A stretch of 64,000 nt of DNA from DASRHT01 sp035650355 (GCA_035650355.1 DASRHT010000007.1:11353-75352), one strand, 5' to 3'. Positions 35,058-44,339 are shown, numbered from the stretch's first letter. The notes: generated from the letters alone by a model not told the origin. Translations and numbers: made by a program.

Positions 35058-36023
35058 TTAATGCTCTTTGACAAAATACTGTGGAATGCCCCGTAGAGAG
35101 CTGCCGGCCGCAATATATCCAACAACTTCATACCCGCGTCCCGGTCGCTCTTTTTCAGGAAGATCGGTCAGCCATTGCCATCGGGCTTCTTCCACCACGG
35201 TGAAGGTTTCAGCAACCAGATCGAAGAAGGCGTACGGCACCAGCGGAATGCCGCGTGTATGCTTTGCATCGTGATCGGTACCATAGACGTTAAAGGCGAA
35301 GCCGCGCACATCACTGAGCAGCACAATAACGCCATCAAGATCAAGCAGGGTACGCAGCAGGTGCAGATGGGCTTTGATGATACGGGTACGGAACGCCTGA
35401 GCTGCATCCTGATAACGTCGATGGCGCTCCTGCTCTCCCTGCAACGCGGGAGCAACCTGCTGTACCATATCGAGCAGGTCAAGAATGGGATAGCTGAAAA
35501 GCTGCGAGACGAGCAGCGAACTAATAACCAGACCAGCCTCGCCGGGAAAAAGATGCTGAATCTGCGGCGGGTCTGGAACGAAGCAACCTTCCAGGCATTG
35601 AGCGATGGCATCAAAAAAAGTTTGCGCACCAGCAACGGCGAGCTTATGCCAGTCCTGTTGCCTGACGAGCTGATTGAGATGGGAGCTAACGCCACCGCTC
35701 AGATCGGCTTGAACGAGGCGAACGCGTTTGCGCAGTGCTGGCGACGGCAGTTCGTCCCGTCCTTGCTGCAACGCGCTCTGATCGAGATCGGCCAGGACTA
35801 CTTCATCGGAGGCGCGGGCCAGTTCAGCCAGAGGAATCTCGGTGCAGGCGCCTGCACCCAGCACCAGCGTGCAGCGCGACGTTGCCAGCCCACGCTGCCG
35901 CAATGCCTGTAACATCAACGTCGAGCACTGCTGTAAATGCTGGGGAGTGTGCTGGCGCAGCCACTCGCGTCGGCGCGCTCCTTGCGTCTGGCTATTGCTG
36001 TAAGACAGGGTATTGATGCGCAC
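35058..36023 (-). CDS. SAM-dependent methyltransferase-like (Rossmann-fold) protein
   Basis: 321 aa. The start is GTG 36023, six nt after the stop of the enoyl-CoA hydratase gene, so the two are cotranscribed. The Rossmann motif CTLVLGAGACTEIPLAELAR (about residues 51-70) is followed by DEVVLADLDQSALQQGRDEL and RVRLVQADLSGG, the usual SAM-binding pattern of strands 1-3. The rest is not typical of known subfamilies (CFVPDPPQIQHLF; an acidic segment near the C-terminus). It may methylate a small molecule or be catalytically inactive. Confidence 0.6.
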   Translation of the reverse strand: MRINTLSYSNSQTQGARRREWLRQHTPQHLQQCSTLMLQALRQRGLATSRCTLVLGAGACTEIPLAELARASDEVVLADLDQSALQQGRDELPSPALRKRVRLVQADLSGGVSSHLNQLVRQQDWHKLAVAGAQTFFDAIAQCLEGCFVPDPPQIQHLFPGEAGLVISSLLVSQLFSYPILDLLDMVQQVAPALQGEQERHRRYQDAAQAFRTRIIKAHLHLLRTLLDLDGVIVLLSDVRGFAFNVYGTDHDAKHTRGIPLVPYAFFDLVAETFTVVEEARWQWLTDLPEKERPGRGYEVVGYIAAGSSLRGIPQYFVKEH

Positions 36024-36028
36024 AACAA

Positions 36029-36829
36029 CTACTTACCGGTAAATTTGGGAGCACGCTTCTGCAAAAAGGCTTCCACCCCGGCTCTGTGGTCGGCGGTCAT
36101 AATCGCCTGGTCTTGCATCTTGCCCTCCAACGTCAGGGCCGCAGGCAAATCGCAGTCGAGAGCCGTATACATCAGCTCTTTGATCAAGCCATAGGAGCGC
36201 GTCGGCCCATTTGCCAGGCGGCGCGCGAAATCCATCGTCGCAGTTTCAAACTCGGCCAATGGCACGCACTTGTTAGCCAGGCCGATGCGCTCAGCTTCCG
36301 GCCCGCTCACCTCGTCGGCCAGCATTGCCAGTTCCATTGCCTTGCCCAATCCCACCAGCCGGGGCAAGAAATAGCCGCCGCCGCCATCGGGCACCAGCCC
36401 GATGCGGGCAAAGGCTTGAATAAAGCGAGCGTTGTCAGCGGCGATACGCATGTCACAGGCCAGTGCAATATTACACGAAATACCGGCTGCCGCGCCGTGA
36501 ACAGCCGCAATCACAGGCTTTGGCATGCCGTGAAGCGCATAAACGAGGCGATGATACTTCTTCAGGTGTTCGCTTACCGCGCCGCCATGCCCATTGCTGG
36601 CATCTCTGTGCGCAAAACTGGAGAGATCCTGTCCGGCACCAAAGGCCCTACCCGCGCCGGTCAGGACCACGCAGCGCACAGTCTCGTCGCTGGCAGCAGC
36701 CTCAGCAACCTCCGTCAGTTCATCCAGCATGAGATCGTTAAACGCGTTCAACACCTCTGGCCGATTCATCGTCATTGTCAGCACGCCATCTTCCTGCCGC
36801 ACGAGCAGGTGCTTATAGTCGGTTCGCAT
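36029..36829 (-). CDS. Enoyl-CoA hydratase/isomerase family protein
   Basis: 266 aa; ATG 36829 has AAGAGGAG upstream. Crotonase fold: the oxyanion-hole motif GAGRAFGAGQDLSSF (about residue 60), HGAAAGISCNIALACDMRIA (about 105) and RIGLVPDGGGGYFLPRLVGL (about 130). The PDGGGGYFLPRLVG pattern is like PaaG-type epoxyphenylacetyl-CoA isomerases, although many crotonases share it. It is upstream of the methyltransferase-like gene in the same operon. Substrate is unknown; beta-oxidation or phenylacetate breakdown are options. Confidence 0.9.
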   Translation of the reverse strand: MRTDYKHLLVRQEDGVLTMTMNRPEVLNAFNDLMLDELTEVAEAAASDETVRCVVLTGAGRAFGAGQDLSSFAHRDASNGHGGAVSEHLKKYHRLVYALHGMPKPVIAAVHGAAAGISCNIALACDMRIAADNARFIQAFARIGLVPDGGGGYFLPRLVGLGKAMELAMLADEVSGPEAERIGLANKCVPLAEFETATMDFARRLANGPTRSYGLIKELMYTALDCDLPAALTLEGKMQDQAIMTADHRAGVEAFLQKRAPKFTGK

Positions 36830-36845
36830 CGGGTACTCCTCTTTC

Positions 36846-36938
36846 TGTAGGGGCTGTGCCTTCTGCCTGCCCCCACCTGATTTCATGTTCCCATAGGGGC
36901 TGTGCCTTGCGCCTGCCCGGCGCCCCTACCTGATTGTA
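36846..36938. repeat. Two tandem REP-like units upstream of the hydratase gene
   Basis: Two copies at 36846-36880 and 36892-36938 share TAGGGGCTGTGCCTT, then CTGCC, then CCACCTGA or CCTACCTGATTG. They extend over the last bases of holB on the minus strand. The GTAGGGGC core connects them to the repeats at 12.45 kb and 47.0 kb. Confidence 0.6.
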
Positions 36939-37951
36939 GGCAGGTCGAGCATTAACACTTCGAGCGCAACACGTACATTTACATTTTGCTCTATAGACGT
37001 TCGGGTGCGCAAGATGGCATGCACCATCCGTTCGGCTTCTGCTGGGCCAATCTTTGTGGCATGCTTTTTTAAGACATCCAGCATATCCACATTGGCGATC
37101 AGGTCAGAGCAGCCATTGGCGATCAGGACAATGTCACGCCACCATAATAGCCATAGTTCAAGCAAAGCATCTGCCTTGTCGGAGTCCGCACTGAGTCGCT
37201 GTGCGACCTCGAATCGCTGCACCCGGCTCATCGTGGGGCAATTCGCCAGCAATTCTAACTGCTCCTTGCGTTCAGCCAACAACTCCTCATTTTCTGCCGC
37301 CTGCACAGCCCAGCCCATCCGGCCAGCCGCCAGCGCAGCAATCAGCTCGGCCTCTCGCGATTTGACATCCCAACGTTGCTCTAAAGCCTGCTTGATTTGT
37401 GCGATGGTTAGCAATTGCATCGGGATTTGCTGCACGCGAGAGAGAATAGTGGGCAGGAGCAGCCCGGCGTCAGGAACTGTGAGGAGCAGCACTACATCCG
37501 GCTCTGGCTCTTCCAGCGTTTTTAGCAGGCAATTGGCCGCTTGTAGATTCATTTCGTGCGCATTCTCAATAATGAAAATATTGCGCCGCCCTTCTAACGT
37601 GCGGCGGGCCGACGCATTTTGCAGGTCTCGCACCTGTTCAATCAGAATAAATTGCTTGTCGGCGGTCTTCTTAATCACATGTAAATCGGGATGGTTCCCA
37701 TGCAACGCTTTGCGACATGAAAGACAAACATTGCAGGGATCAGTGGGAGCCACCAGGGGATCGGCTCCGTCGGTACAGAGCAAGGTCTGTGCAAAGCGTT
37801 GGGCTAACAGGCTCTTGCCGATACGCTGCGGCCCAACGAACAGATAAGCGTGCCGCACCTGTTGAGCTGCAATCGTCCGACGCAGAATATCTATAGAATG
37901 CTCATGACCGACAATATTCCAGTTTTGCGCTTGTATTTGATGAACTGCCAT
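36926..37951 (-). CDS. holB: DNA polymerase III delta-prime subunit
   Basis: 341 aa. AAA+ clamp-loader subunit: Walker A GPQRIGKSLLAQRFA near residues 40-54, a four-Cys zinc module around CNVCLSCRK, and the SRC-like LLKTLEEP motif. Unlike the catalytic tau/gamma subunits its Walker A has Arg-Ile in place of the usual Gly-Thr pattern, as in delta-prime. It loads the sliding clamp at replication forks. It is divergent from the threonine synthase gene, and a MITE-like element sits in the divergent region. Confidence 0.93.
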   Translation of the reverse strand: MAVHQIQAQNWNIVGHEHSIDILRRTIAAQQVRHAYLFVGPQRIGKSLLAQRFAQTLLCTDGADPLVAPTDPCNVCLSCRKALHGNHPDLHVIKKTADKQFILIEQVRDLQNASARRTLEGRRNIFIIENAHEMNLQAANCLLKTLEEPEPDVVLLLTVPDAGLLLPTILSRVQQIPMQLLTIAQIKQALEQRWDVKSREAELIAALAAGRMGWAVQAAENEELLAERKEQLELLANCPTMSRVQRFEVAQRLSADSDKADALLELWLLWWRDIVLIANGCSDLIANVDMLDVLKKHATKIGPAEAERMVHAILRTRTSIEQNVNVRVALEVLMLDLPTIR

Positions 37952-37995
37952 GCCATCATGGTAGCAGAAACGTCATGCAATAGCAAGACACAGGC

Positions 37996-38138
37996 TGTGC
38001 TTAGCAGGGCTTTTCCGTTGTCCTCTCCTCTGACTCCTGCTGCCGGGGTTCGCGCCCCGTTCGGGGCACCTCTCTCCCCTTGCGAGCAGGGCTTCGCCCT
38101 GCGAGCATGACGAAAACGGAAAAGCCCTGCTGTGCTTA
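37996..38138. mobile_element. MITE-like element with 16-bp terminal inverted repeats and 8-bp flanking duplication
   Basis: The element at 38004-38130 (127 bp) has terminal repeats GCAGGGCTTTTCCGTT (38004-38019) and AACGGAAAAGCCCTGC (38115-38130), perfect over 16 bp. It is flanked by TGTGCTTA on both sides (37996-38003; 38131-38138), a target-site duplication. Inside are shorter hairpins (GGGGTTCGCGCCCC, GCAGGGCTTCGCCCTGC). Related copies lie at 33.0 kb (inverted) and 44.5 kb (decayed). Confidence 0.65.
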
Positions 38139-38207
38139 GAAAGAGGCATTTCCGCCATTGGTAGTATAAAAAGGCCGGCGCGTGCTTATCCTGGAAAAGA
38201 AATGTGT

Positions 38208-38213
38208 TATACT
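38208..38213 (+). promoter_or_regulatory. -10 box of a leaderless transcript for threonine synthase
   Basis: TATACT at 38208-38213 ends 7 bp before the ATG at 38221, so transcription would start at or near the A of ATG. There is no SD upstream of that ATG, in contrast to most genes here. The -35 region is weak (TTATCC about 17 bp upstream). Confidence 0.4.
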
Positions 38214-38220
38214 ATGGTTC

Positions 38221-39417
38221 ATGGGAAAACGTTTCAGCTATCTCAGCCATTTGACTTGTAGCGTCTGCCATCATGATTACGAGGCAGACCGGGTGCAGAC
38301 CATCAGCCCCTGCTGCTCCAGACCATTGCTGGCCCAATATGATCTTAATACGCTGGCTCATGAGCTAACAAAGGAGGAGCTAGCCGGGCGCGAGGCAACA
38401 ATGTGGCGCTATCACGAGCTTCTGCCAGTGCGAGAGCAAGCGCATATCCAGGGACTCGGTGAGGGCATGACTCCCCTGCTGCCAGCTCCACGACTGGCGC
38501 CGGCAGGTATGGAACGCGAATCGCACCTGTTGATCAAAGATGAAGGACAGAATCCCACCGGGAGCTTCAAAGCCCGTGGCATGGCAGCCGCGGTATCACG
38601 CGCGGTTGAGCTGGGCGTGCGGGGGCTGGCTACGCCAACGGCAGGCAATGCAGGAGCGGCTATGGCGGCTTATGCGGCGCGGGCGGGTCTCCCCGCTTAT
38701 GTGGTCGCACCTGAAGACGCGCCCAGAGCCTGCATCGAACAGGCACGCCTCTATGGAGCGGAGGTGGAGTTGATCAAAGGGCTGATCAGTGACGCCGGTC
38801 GCGTCGCCACAGAAGTCGTGAACCAGCGCGACTGGTTCAATGTAGCCACATTACGAGAACCTTATCGGGCCGAGGGGAAGAAGACGATGGGGCTGGAACT
38901 GGCTGAACAATTGGGCTGGCGTCTCCCTGATGCCATCATCTACCCTGCTGGTGGGGGGACGGGCGTCGTAGGAATGTGGAAAGCGTTTGCCGAATTACGA
39001 CGGTTGGGCTGGCTCCATGACTCACGCCTGCCGAAAATGATCCTTGTCCAGGCAGAGGGTTGCGCGCCCCTGGTACGAGCCTTTCAGGAGGGCAAAATAG
39101 AGGCAGAAGAGTGGGCGTCTGACCAGGCTCACACGCAGGCGGCTGGACTACGCGTACCGTCGGCCATTGGAGACCGGCTTATACTACAAGCAGTACGTGA
39201 CAGTGATGGGACAGCACTGAGCGTGAGCGACGCAACGATGCAAGAGATGGTGCGATACGCGGCCAGGCGCGAAGGCATGTCAATTGCCCTCGAAGCTGCC
39301 GCAACCATCGCAGCATATCATCAGTTGCTGGCAACCCGCTTTTTACAGCCAGGCGACGAAGTGGTGGCGTTTTTTACCGGAAGTGGTTTGCCGGACATTC
39401 TGTCCAATGTTGGCTAG
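38221..39417 (+). CDS. thrC: Threonine synthase
   Basis: 398 aa. The start ATG 38221 is chosen over the open frame from 38182. An N-terminal Cys pair (CSVCHHDYEAD) and CCSRPL form a zinc-like module found in class II threonine synthases. PLP fold: DEGQNPTGSFKARGM with PLP Lys in FKARG (about 119), PTAGNAGAAMAAYAAR, and the phosphate-binding loop YPAGGGTGVVGMWKAF. It converts O-phosphohomoserine to threonine. No other homoserine-pathway gene is adjacent. The mRNA may be leaderless (see -10 box at 38208). Confidence 0.9.
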   Translation: MGKRFSYLSHLTCSVCHHDYEADRVQTISPCCSRPLLAQYDLNTLAHELTKEELAGREATMWRYHELLPVREQAHIQGLGEGMTPLLPAPRLAPAGMERESHLLIKDEGQNPTGSFKARGMAAAVSRAVELGVRGLATPTAGNAGAAMAAYAARAGLPAYVVAPEDAPRACIEQARLYGAEVELIKGLISDAGRVATEVVNQRDWFNVATLREPYRAEGKKTMGLELAEQLGWRLPDAIIYPAGGGTGVVGMWKAFAELRRLGWLHDSRLPKMILVQAEGCAPLVRAFQEGKIEAEEWASDQAHTQAAGLRVPSAIGDRLILQAVRDSDGTALSVSDATMQEMVRYAARREGMSIALEAAATIAAYHQLLATRFLQPGDEVVAFFTGSGLPDILSNVG

Positions 39418-39428
39418 CTCACAGTATC

Positions 39429-39458
39429 TTACAGATAAATGTGCTATGCTACTAGTAT
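39429..39458 (+). promoter_or_regulatory. Probable promoter of the first sigma/anti-sigma operon
   Basis: TTACAG (39429-39434) and TAGTAT (39453-39458), 18 bp apart. The start of transcription would be near 39465, about 55 bp before the gene. The -35 deviates from TTGACA, which leaves room for recognition by another sigma. Confidence 0.4.
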
Positions 39459-39520
39459 ATTGAAAAGTTTCATGGATATCTTTATAAATTGCTGTTTTTT
39501 TTGCAGGGCTGATGTAACCG

Positions 39521-40348
39521 ATGGATACTTCTATCCGTTTCTACAATGCGAATAACAAATTCTGTTCATCGGTGGATGAAGAGCGCCAGGATTATGGCCG
39601 TTCCACTATTCCAATGCCGACGAGTGAGGAGGAAAGTGTAGCAACAGAACAGCAAACAGTTGAGGAGCCAGTAGAAGCAGCAAGCCCCTCCCAACCTGTC
39701 GCTACACAACAGGAGCAGGTAGATATAGCGGACTTTGAGGCGATCTTCCTTCGCTTTCAGGTCCCGATCACCAACTTTATCTATCATCTCATCGGCAACC
39801 GTGAACAGGCATATGATCTCGCACAAGACGTATTTGTCAAAGCATATAAAGCATTGCTGGGAGGCACCGTCGTCCAGCCCGGGGCATTGTCGGCATGGCT
39901 CTATCGCATAGCCGCCAATACAACCACGGACAGCCTGCGAAGGCGACGTTTGATCTCCTGGCTGCCGCTCTCTATGTTTAACGAAGATAGAGGGATTGGC
40001 GCGGGCGTCGTTTCGGACGCTGGCGGCGCTTCCTCAGAGAGCTTCAACGGTTCTAGCGAGGAACATAGTGGTGAAGCTCGTACTTCGGTAAGCACGATGT
40101 ATGAGCGTGGCGGCTATGACGGTGGGCGCTTCGAAACACGGGTGGCAGATCGCGAAATCGTCGAGCATGTATTTAAGCAGCTCCCTCCCAAATATGCGGT
40201 ATGCTTGTGGCTATACGAAAATGATGGGCTTTCTTGCGCCGAAATTGCGAACATTCTCAAGATCAGTCCGTCAGCAGTCAAAATGCGCTTGATGCGAGCT
40301 CGGGAACGGTTTATTGGACTGTATCAAAAAGAGGTCGGTGAAGATTGA
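39521..40348 (+). CDS. ECF RNA polymerase sigma factor (first sigma/anti-sigma pair)
   Basis: 275 aa; SD is weak (CAGGG). The N-terminal 70 residues are a low-complexity Glu/Gln-rich extension absent in most ECF factors. Region 2 (about 75-140) has FLRFQVPITNFIYHLIGNRE, AYDLAQDVFVKAYKALL and AWLYRIAANTTTDSLRRRR. A long linker (about 150-210, Gly/Ser/Glu-rich) precedes region 4 (about 215-270: LPPKYAVCLWLYENDGLSC, then AEIANILKISPSAVKMRLMR). It is translationally coupled (TTGA overlap) to the membrane anti-sigma gene that follows, so it is probably released on an envelope signal. Confidence 0.9.
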   Translation: MDTSIRFYNANNKFCSSVDEERQDYGRSTIPMPTSEEESVATEQQTVEEPVEAASPSQPVATQQEQVDIADFEAIFLRFQVPITNFIYHLIGNREQAYDLAQDVFVKAYKALLGGTVVQPGALSAWLYRIAANTTTDSLRRRRLISWLPLSMFNEDRGIGAGVVSDAGGASSESFNGSSEEHSGEARTSVSTMYERGGYDGGRFETRVADREIVEHVFKQLPPKYAVCLWLYENDGLSCAEIANILKISPSAVKMRLMRARERFIGLYQKEVGED

Positions 40349-42138
40349 ACTGTAGCCAGGCACAAGCCATACTCGCCATATATCGTGAACTCAAGAGCGA
40401 TCCTGTCAGCACTAAAGCATTACATGAGCATTTAGCCGGTTGTGACGCATGCAGACAGGTGCAGACACAACAATCGTTTGTCGGAGAACGCATACGCTCA
40501 TTACCGGCAATTGAGCCTTCTCCTGATGCTCATAGTAGACTTTTGCGGGCTCTTGCAACCGAACACTTAAACCACCTGCAACACAATCCATCCACCTCTC
40601 CGCCGCCTCCCGCTTTTCTCGCGCCTTATTTACAATCGGCGCAGCATGGCGTTCAGTCTGACCCTTTAATCGCTTTCTCTACCGCAGATACAGGTCCCCT
40701 CTCTATTATTCAGGCACCACGAAAGCGTCGGCCATCCCGGCAGATGAGCCATGCCGCTATTCTCGGTATAGCGGCGACCTTCCTCATGGTCCTGCTCATG
40801 GGCGGCCTGACCTCGCTCCTGCTGCTGGCTAACCGTGGCATACCCAATCCTCCCAGTTCTGCCAGCGTTGCTACGTTCTCCCAGGTCGCAATGGCAAAAT
40901 ATACTACCGCGACCGCCTACACCCATGTCATGAGCGCAGCAGCGACCCGACACGCGATCTACTATACCGCTTACGGAGATGGGCAAACTGGCTGGATGCT
41001 GCAACGCCTGGATGCACAAACGAGGAAAAGCGTTCCGCTCTTAACTGCGGCCAGCGCCACTCCGCTGATCATATTGGGCAGCAGCGAAAGCTGGCTCACA
41101 TGGCTCCAGATGGATGCGCCCAGCCCTTCCACCAACAAGCACCCGGCTGGCAATGCTCGTGCCTGGACCCTCCGTGTGCTTTCGCTCAATCCAGAACAAG
41201 CTTCTATAGCAGTTCCAATCACAATAGCGAAAGATACATTTGATCAGGGTACCGTTCCTGGCTGGGTCCATACGCCTATCCAGGGCATATGGTTTACCAA
41301 CGACGGTCTGCTTGCCGCCATCATCGATAACAAGGGCAATGCCCATCTAATAAACTACAAGCTTACAGCAAATAACATTGCAGACGCTCAGCAGCTTGCT
41401 AGCAGCTCCAACGGGCATATCCTTACTTCGCCTACAGCGACCGGCGACGGCACCAGCATTTACTGGTCAGAGGAATGGCAGGGCAACGATGGAGTGTTGC
41501 GCAGCAATATCTGGACTCAGCAAACGCAGACAACACCGCCGCCGCATCAGGGCCGCTGGCTGCCACACCCGATCATTTCGAACTACCTGTTCCGCTCGGA
41601 TGGCATGTCGTTCCATCCCAACGTTGTTGGCGATATGCTTTTCTTGCTCAGCACGAACCCGGCTGAGAGCGCCAACGCGGACCAGGCTGCTGCAAGTGCA
41701 GCGTCAACAGTCACGCCCACGACTACGCCGGTGCCGTCAATTCAATCCAATCCTGCCACCATCGACCGTGTAGCCTTCTCGTTCTACCCTCCACAGATCG
41801 ATGAGGCCATTCAGGGCATGCTTCTGACCTTTACGGTGGACGGGATTGCAGCCCTTCCAGGGCCACAGAATACGAACGGGCCGGTCTCGGCATTGCAAAG
41901 CGGCTCGCGTTTCCTGCTCTGGCAAAGCGCCACCAGAGGCTTCGAAATGTACGATGTGGTCGCAAAATCGCCGGTATCGATTGGCGCGGGCGCCATTCCG
42001 CCGGACGCCAGTTTTGTGATGGTCAATGACGATACCGCCGTATGGGCCGGCTCCAGTGCTAGCACGCCCCCAGGCAGCACGACTACAACGCTCAGCATGT
42101 TTAGCTGGCCGATTGCCAGAGAACCGGCAGGAGCTTGA
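40345..42138 (+). CDS. Zinc-finger anti-sigma factor with one membrane helix and a large extracytoplasmic domain
   Basis: 597 aa from TTG 40345, overlapping the sigma stop. The N-terminal cytoplasmic part has MNCSQAQAILAIYREL and the zinc-binding HLAGCDAC (HxxxCxxC) of ZAS/zf-HC2 anti-sigma domains. One transmembrane helix is at about 137-162 (AILGIAATFLMVLLMGGLTS). Outside are about 430 residues with Trp/Gly/Ser-rich repeats, such as GQTGWMLQRL, SSESWLTWLQM and WTLRVLSLNP, likely a beta-propeller. The signal is unknown. A perfect 22-bp hairpin at 42150-42197 terminates it. Confidence 0.85.
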   Translation: MNCSQAQAILAIYRELKSDPVSTKALHEHLAGCDACRQVQTQQSFVGERIRSLPAIEPSPDAHSRLLRALATEHLNHLQHNPSTSPPPPAFLAPYLQSAQHGVQSDPLIAFSTADTGPLSIIQAPRKRRPSRQMSHAAILGIAATFLMVLLMGGLTSLLLLANRGIPNPPSSASVATFSQVAMAKYTTATAYTHVMSAAATRHAIYYTAYGDGQTGWMLQRLDAQTRKSVPLLTAASATPLIILGSSESWLTWLQMDAPSPSTNKHPAGNARAWTLRVLSLNPEQASIAVPITIAKDTFDQGTVPGWVHTPIQGIWFTNDGLLAAIIDNKGNAHLINYKLTANNIADAQQLASSSNGHILTSPTATGDGTSIYWSEEWQGNDGVLRSNIWTQQTQTTPPPHQGRWLPHPIISNYLFRSDGMSFHPNVVGDMLFLLSTNPAESANADQAAASAASTVTPTTTPVPSIQSNPATIDRVAFSFYPPQIDEAIQGMLLTFTVDGIAALPGPQNTNGPVSALQSGSRFLLWQSATRGFEMYDVVAKSPVSIGAGAIPPDASFVMVNDDTAVWAGSSASTPPGSTTTTLSMFSWPIAREPAGA

Positions 42139-42149
42139 CGCTACGAGCG

Positions 42150-42197
42150 AGATAGCCGTCCCAGCGCAACTTTCGAGTTGCGCTGGGACGGCTATCT
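42150..42197 (+). terminator. Perfect 22-bp hairpin after the first anti-sigma gene
   Basis: Arms 42150-42171 and 42176-42197 pair perfectly, starting AGATAGCCGTCCC, with a TTCG tetraloop at 42172-42175. It is very stable. The tail (TATTGG) is not T-rich. Confidence 0.65.
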
Positions 42198-42403
42198 TAT
42201 TGGAGAAATTTTACGGGCCTTCCGTTTTCTTGCGTCGCTTCGTCCGACCACGCCGCGAAGCAATGAATGCATTCAGGGCTGATCTCAAAAGCGGTAAAAG
42301 CGCCAGACTTCTCAGCACATGGTTATATTGTGATCTACCTGGCTTAGAACGCAAGAGAATACCTGAGGAGCAGAAAGATTAAATTCTGCTCCTCAGATAT
42401 TTT

Positions 42404-43069
42404 TTACTCACCCTTAGTTTCCTCAAGGCTATCCTTGATACTCTGCGCCACCTTAGGCTCAATCTGGCTTAAATAGCCTAACATCTGCTGGTGTTGCGAC
42501 TCCAGACGCTGATTCTGCTCCTCAAGATGCTGCACGATTTCAAGAGTGACTTTCTCTTGCTGGGCTAAACGCTCCCCTTGCGTCTCAAGCCGCTGTACAA
42601 TCTGAAGAATCAGCGTGTCCTGATGATCGAGGTGATCCATAATATGTCGAATCTCTTCTTCACCTTTACAGTCAGTGATATAATCATTTTGTGCAGTCAA
42701 TCTATCCTTTTCCGCTTGACGATTTTGTGAAATCATGATAAACGGGGCAGCAAATGCCGCTTGAAATGATAGAGCCAGATTCAACAATATGAACGGGTAC
42801 GGGTCAAACGCTTTGAATAAAAGCTGAAAAATATTTAGTAGAATCCAGAGCGCAAGAATAATGCTCTGAATGATGATAAAACGCCAGCTCCCCATGTTCG
42901 CAGCAACGATATCAGCGACTTTTTGCCCGACGGTTAGTTGTTCGTCGTGGGCTTTGTTGACGTCGATAACAGCGGGGTGGTCATGCTTAAATTGGGGGAA
43001 GTGGATATGAAGACCTTCAGACTTATGATTGGCTGCTCGTGTTGTTTCGACGTTGGGAGTGATATCCAT
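42404..43069 (-). CDS. DUF1003 family membrane protein
   Basis: 221 aa; ATG at 43069. After an N-terminal charged region (FPQFKHDHPAVIDVNKAHDE), it has GQKVADIVAANMGSWRFIII, a first membrane helix (IIIQSIILALWILLNIF), a second (FILLNLALSFQAAFAAPFI), and the invariant MISQNRQAEKDRLTAQNDY that marks DUF1003. A C-terminal coiled coil of about 80 residues (heptad LEEQNQRLESQHQQML) is long for the family. The biochemical role is not known. It is downstream of the acyl-CoA dehydrogenase and separated by a hairpin. Confidence 0.92.
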   Translation of the reverse strand: MDITPNVETTRAANHKSEGLHIHFPQFKHDHPAVIDVNKAHDEQLTVGQKVADIVAANMGSWRFIIIQSIILALWILLNIFQLLFKAFDPYPFILLNLALSFQAAFAAPFIMISQNRQAEKDRLTAQNDYITDCKGEEEIRHIMDHLDHQDTLILQIVQRLETQGERLAQQEKVTLEIVQHLEEQNQRLESQHQQMLGYLSQIEPKVAQSIKDSLEETKGE

Positions 43070-43110
43070 AGATGTGCCTCTCCTTCTCTATCATACCTGT
43101 TATGCGGTTC

Positions 43111-43138
43111 AGCTCCTATCGATGGTTTGATAGGAGCT
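43111..43138 (-). terminator. Hairpin between acyl-CoA dehydrogenase and DUF1003 genes
   Basis: Perfect 10-bp arms AGCTCCTATC (43111-43120) and GATAGGAGCT (43129-43138), loop of 8 nt. It lies in the 120-bp gap. No T-run on either side, so the assignment as terminator is moderate. Confidence 0.45.
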
Positions 43139-43190
43139 ACCAACACTATATTGAACGATTGGGAGAGACATTTTTACAATTACGGGTCAC

Positions 43191-44339
43191 TTAACAGCCA
43201 AGATGTTTGGCAATAAGCATACGCTGCACTTCGCTGGTGCCTTCGCCGATCTCATTGACTTTGACGCTGCGCCAGTAGCGCGAAACGGGATATTCGTCCA
43301 TGAAGCCGTAGCCGCCGTGGATCTGTACCGCTTGATCTGCCGCTCGTTTAGCCGTCTCGGAGGCAAACAGCTTGGCAATTGCGGCCTCTCTTCTATACGG
43401 CTTCCCCTGCATATGCAGCCAGGCCGCCTTCTGATACATTAAGCGGGCCAGTTCTATCTCGGCATCCATATCAGCCAGCTTGAACTGGATCGCCTGGAAC
43501 TTGCTAATCGGCTGCCCGAACTGTTTGCGCATCTTCGCATAGCTCAACGCCTCGTCCAGACACGCCTGAGCCAGACCTACCGAGAGGGCCGCGATGGCAA
43601 TACGTCCGGCATCAAGGATATGCATGAACTGCTTAAACCCTTCATCCCGCTGACCCAGCACATTTTGCTCCGGCACAACGCAGTCCTCGAAAGCTAGCGG
43701 ACGCGTATCCGAGGCGCGCCAACCCATCTTCTTATATGGGTTACCGATGATGTAGCCAGGAGTATCTTTGGGAACGATAATATTGGTAATTGTTTTGCGT
43801 CCATTGGGCGCTATGCCAGTAGCCGCAGCGATAGTAACGCCCCCGGTAATAGCCGTGCCAGCGTTTGTAATAAACGCTTTTGAACCATTAATATGCCAGT
43901 AGCCATCCTGCAATACGGCCCTGGTCTGCGTACTCCCCGAATCGGTGCCAGCTTCCGGCTCAGTGAGACCGAAGGCCCACAACTGTTCGCCGCGGGTCAG
44001 TGGAGGGAGGTATTGTTCTTTCTGCTCCTTACTGCCAAAGAGATAAAATGGCGTTGTGCCTAACGACGTATGGGCCTCCATTGTGATGCCAACTGAAACA
44101 TCGCCACGCGAGATTTCTTCGATGGCCAGACAATAGGAGAGAAAATCAGCGCCCGCGCCGCCATATTCTTCCGGGAATGGGAGACCCAGCAGGCCCAGCT
44201 CTCCCATTTTGCGAATAACATCATATGGAAAGGAGCCAGTGGCATCTATTTTTTCTGCAATAGGTTTTATTTCTTGTTCCGCAAAATCTCTACAGGTATC
44301 CCGAATCGCTATTTGTTCTTCAGTGAACGAAAAGTCCAT
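43191..44339 (-). CDS. Acyl-CoA dehydrogenase
   Basis: 382 aa from ATG 44339 (the upstream in-frame start at 44363 gives MQKKGRHC, less likely). Domain motifs: DFSFTEEQIAIRDTCRDFAE, LGLLGLPFPEEYGGAGAD, AFGLTEPEAGTDSGSTQT (FAD/substrate loop), YAKMRKQFGQPISKFQAIQF and the C-terminal IHGGYGFMDEYPVSRYWR. The catalytic Glu is in EIGEGTSEVQR, usually IYEGTSE, so Tyr is Gly here. It oxidises acyl-CoA to enoyl-CoA, passing electrons to ETF. No ETF gene is nearby. Confidence 0.95.
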   Translation of the reverse strand: MDFSFTEEQIAIRDTCRDFAEQEIKPIAEKIDATGSFPYDVIRKMGELGLLGLPFPEEYGGAGADFLSYCLAIEEISRGDVSVGITMEAHTSLGTTPFYLFGSKEQKEQYLPPLTRGEQLWAFGLTEPEAGTDSGSTQTRAVLQDGYWHINGSKAFITNAGTAITGGVTIAAATGIAPNGRKTITNIIVPKDTPGYIIGNPYKKMGWRASDTRPLAFEDCVVPEQNVLGQRDEGFKQFMHILDAGRIAIAALSVGLAQACLDEALSYAKMRKQFGQPISKFQAIQFKLADMDAEIELARLMYQKAAWLHMQGKPYRREAAIAKLFASETAKRAADQAVQIHGGYGFMDEYPVSRYWRSVKVNEIGEGTSEVQRMLIAKHLGC

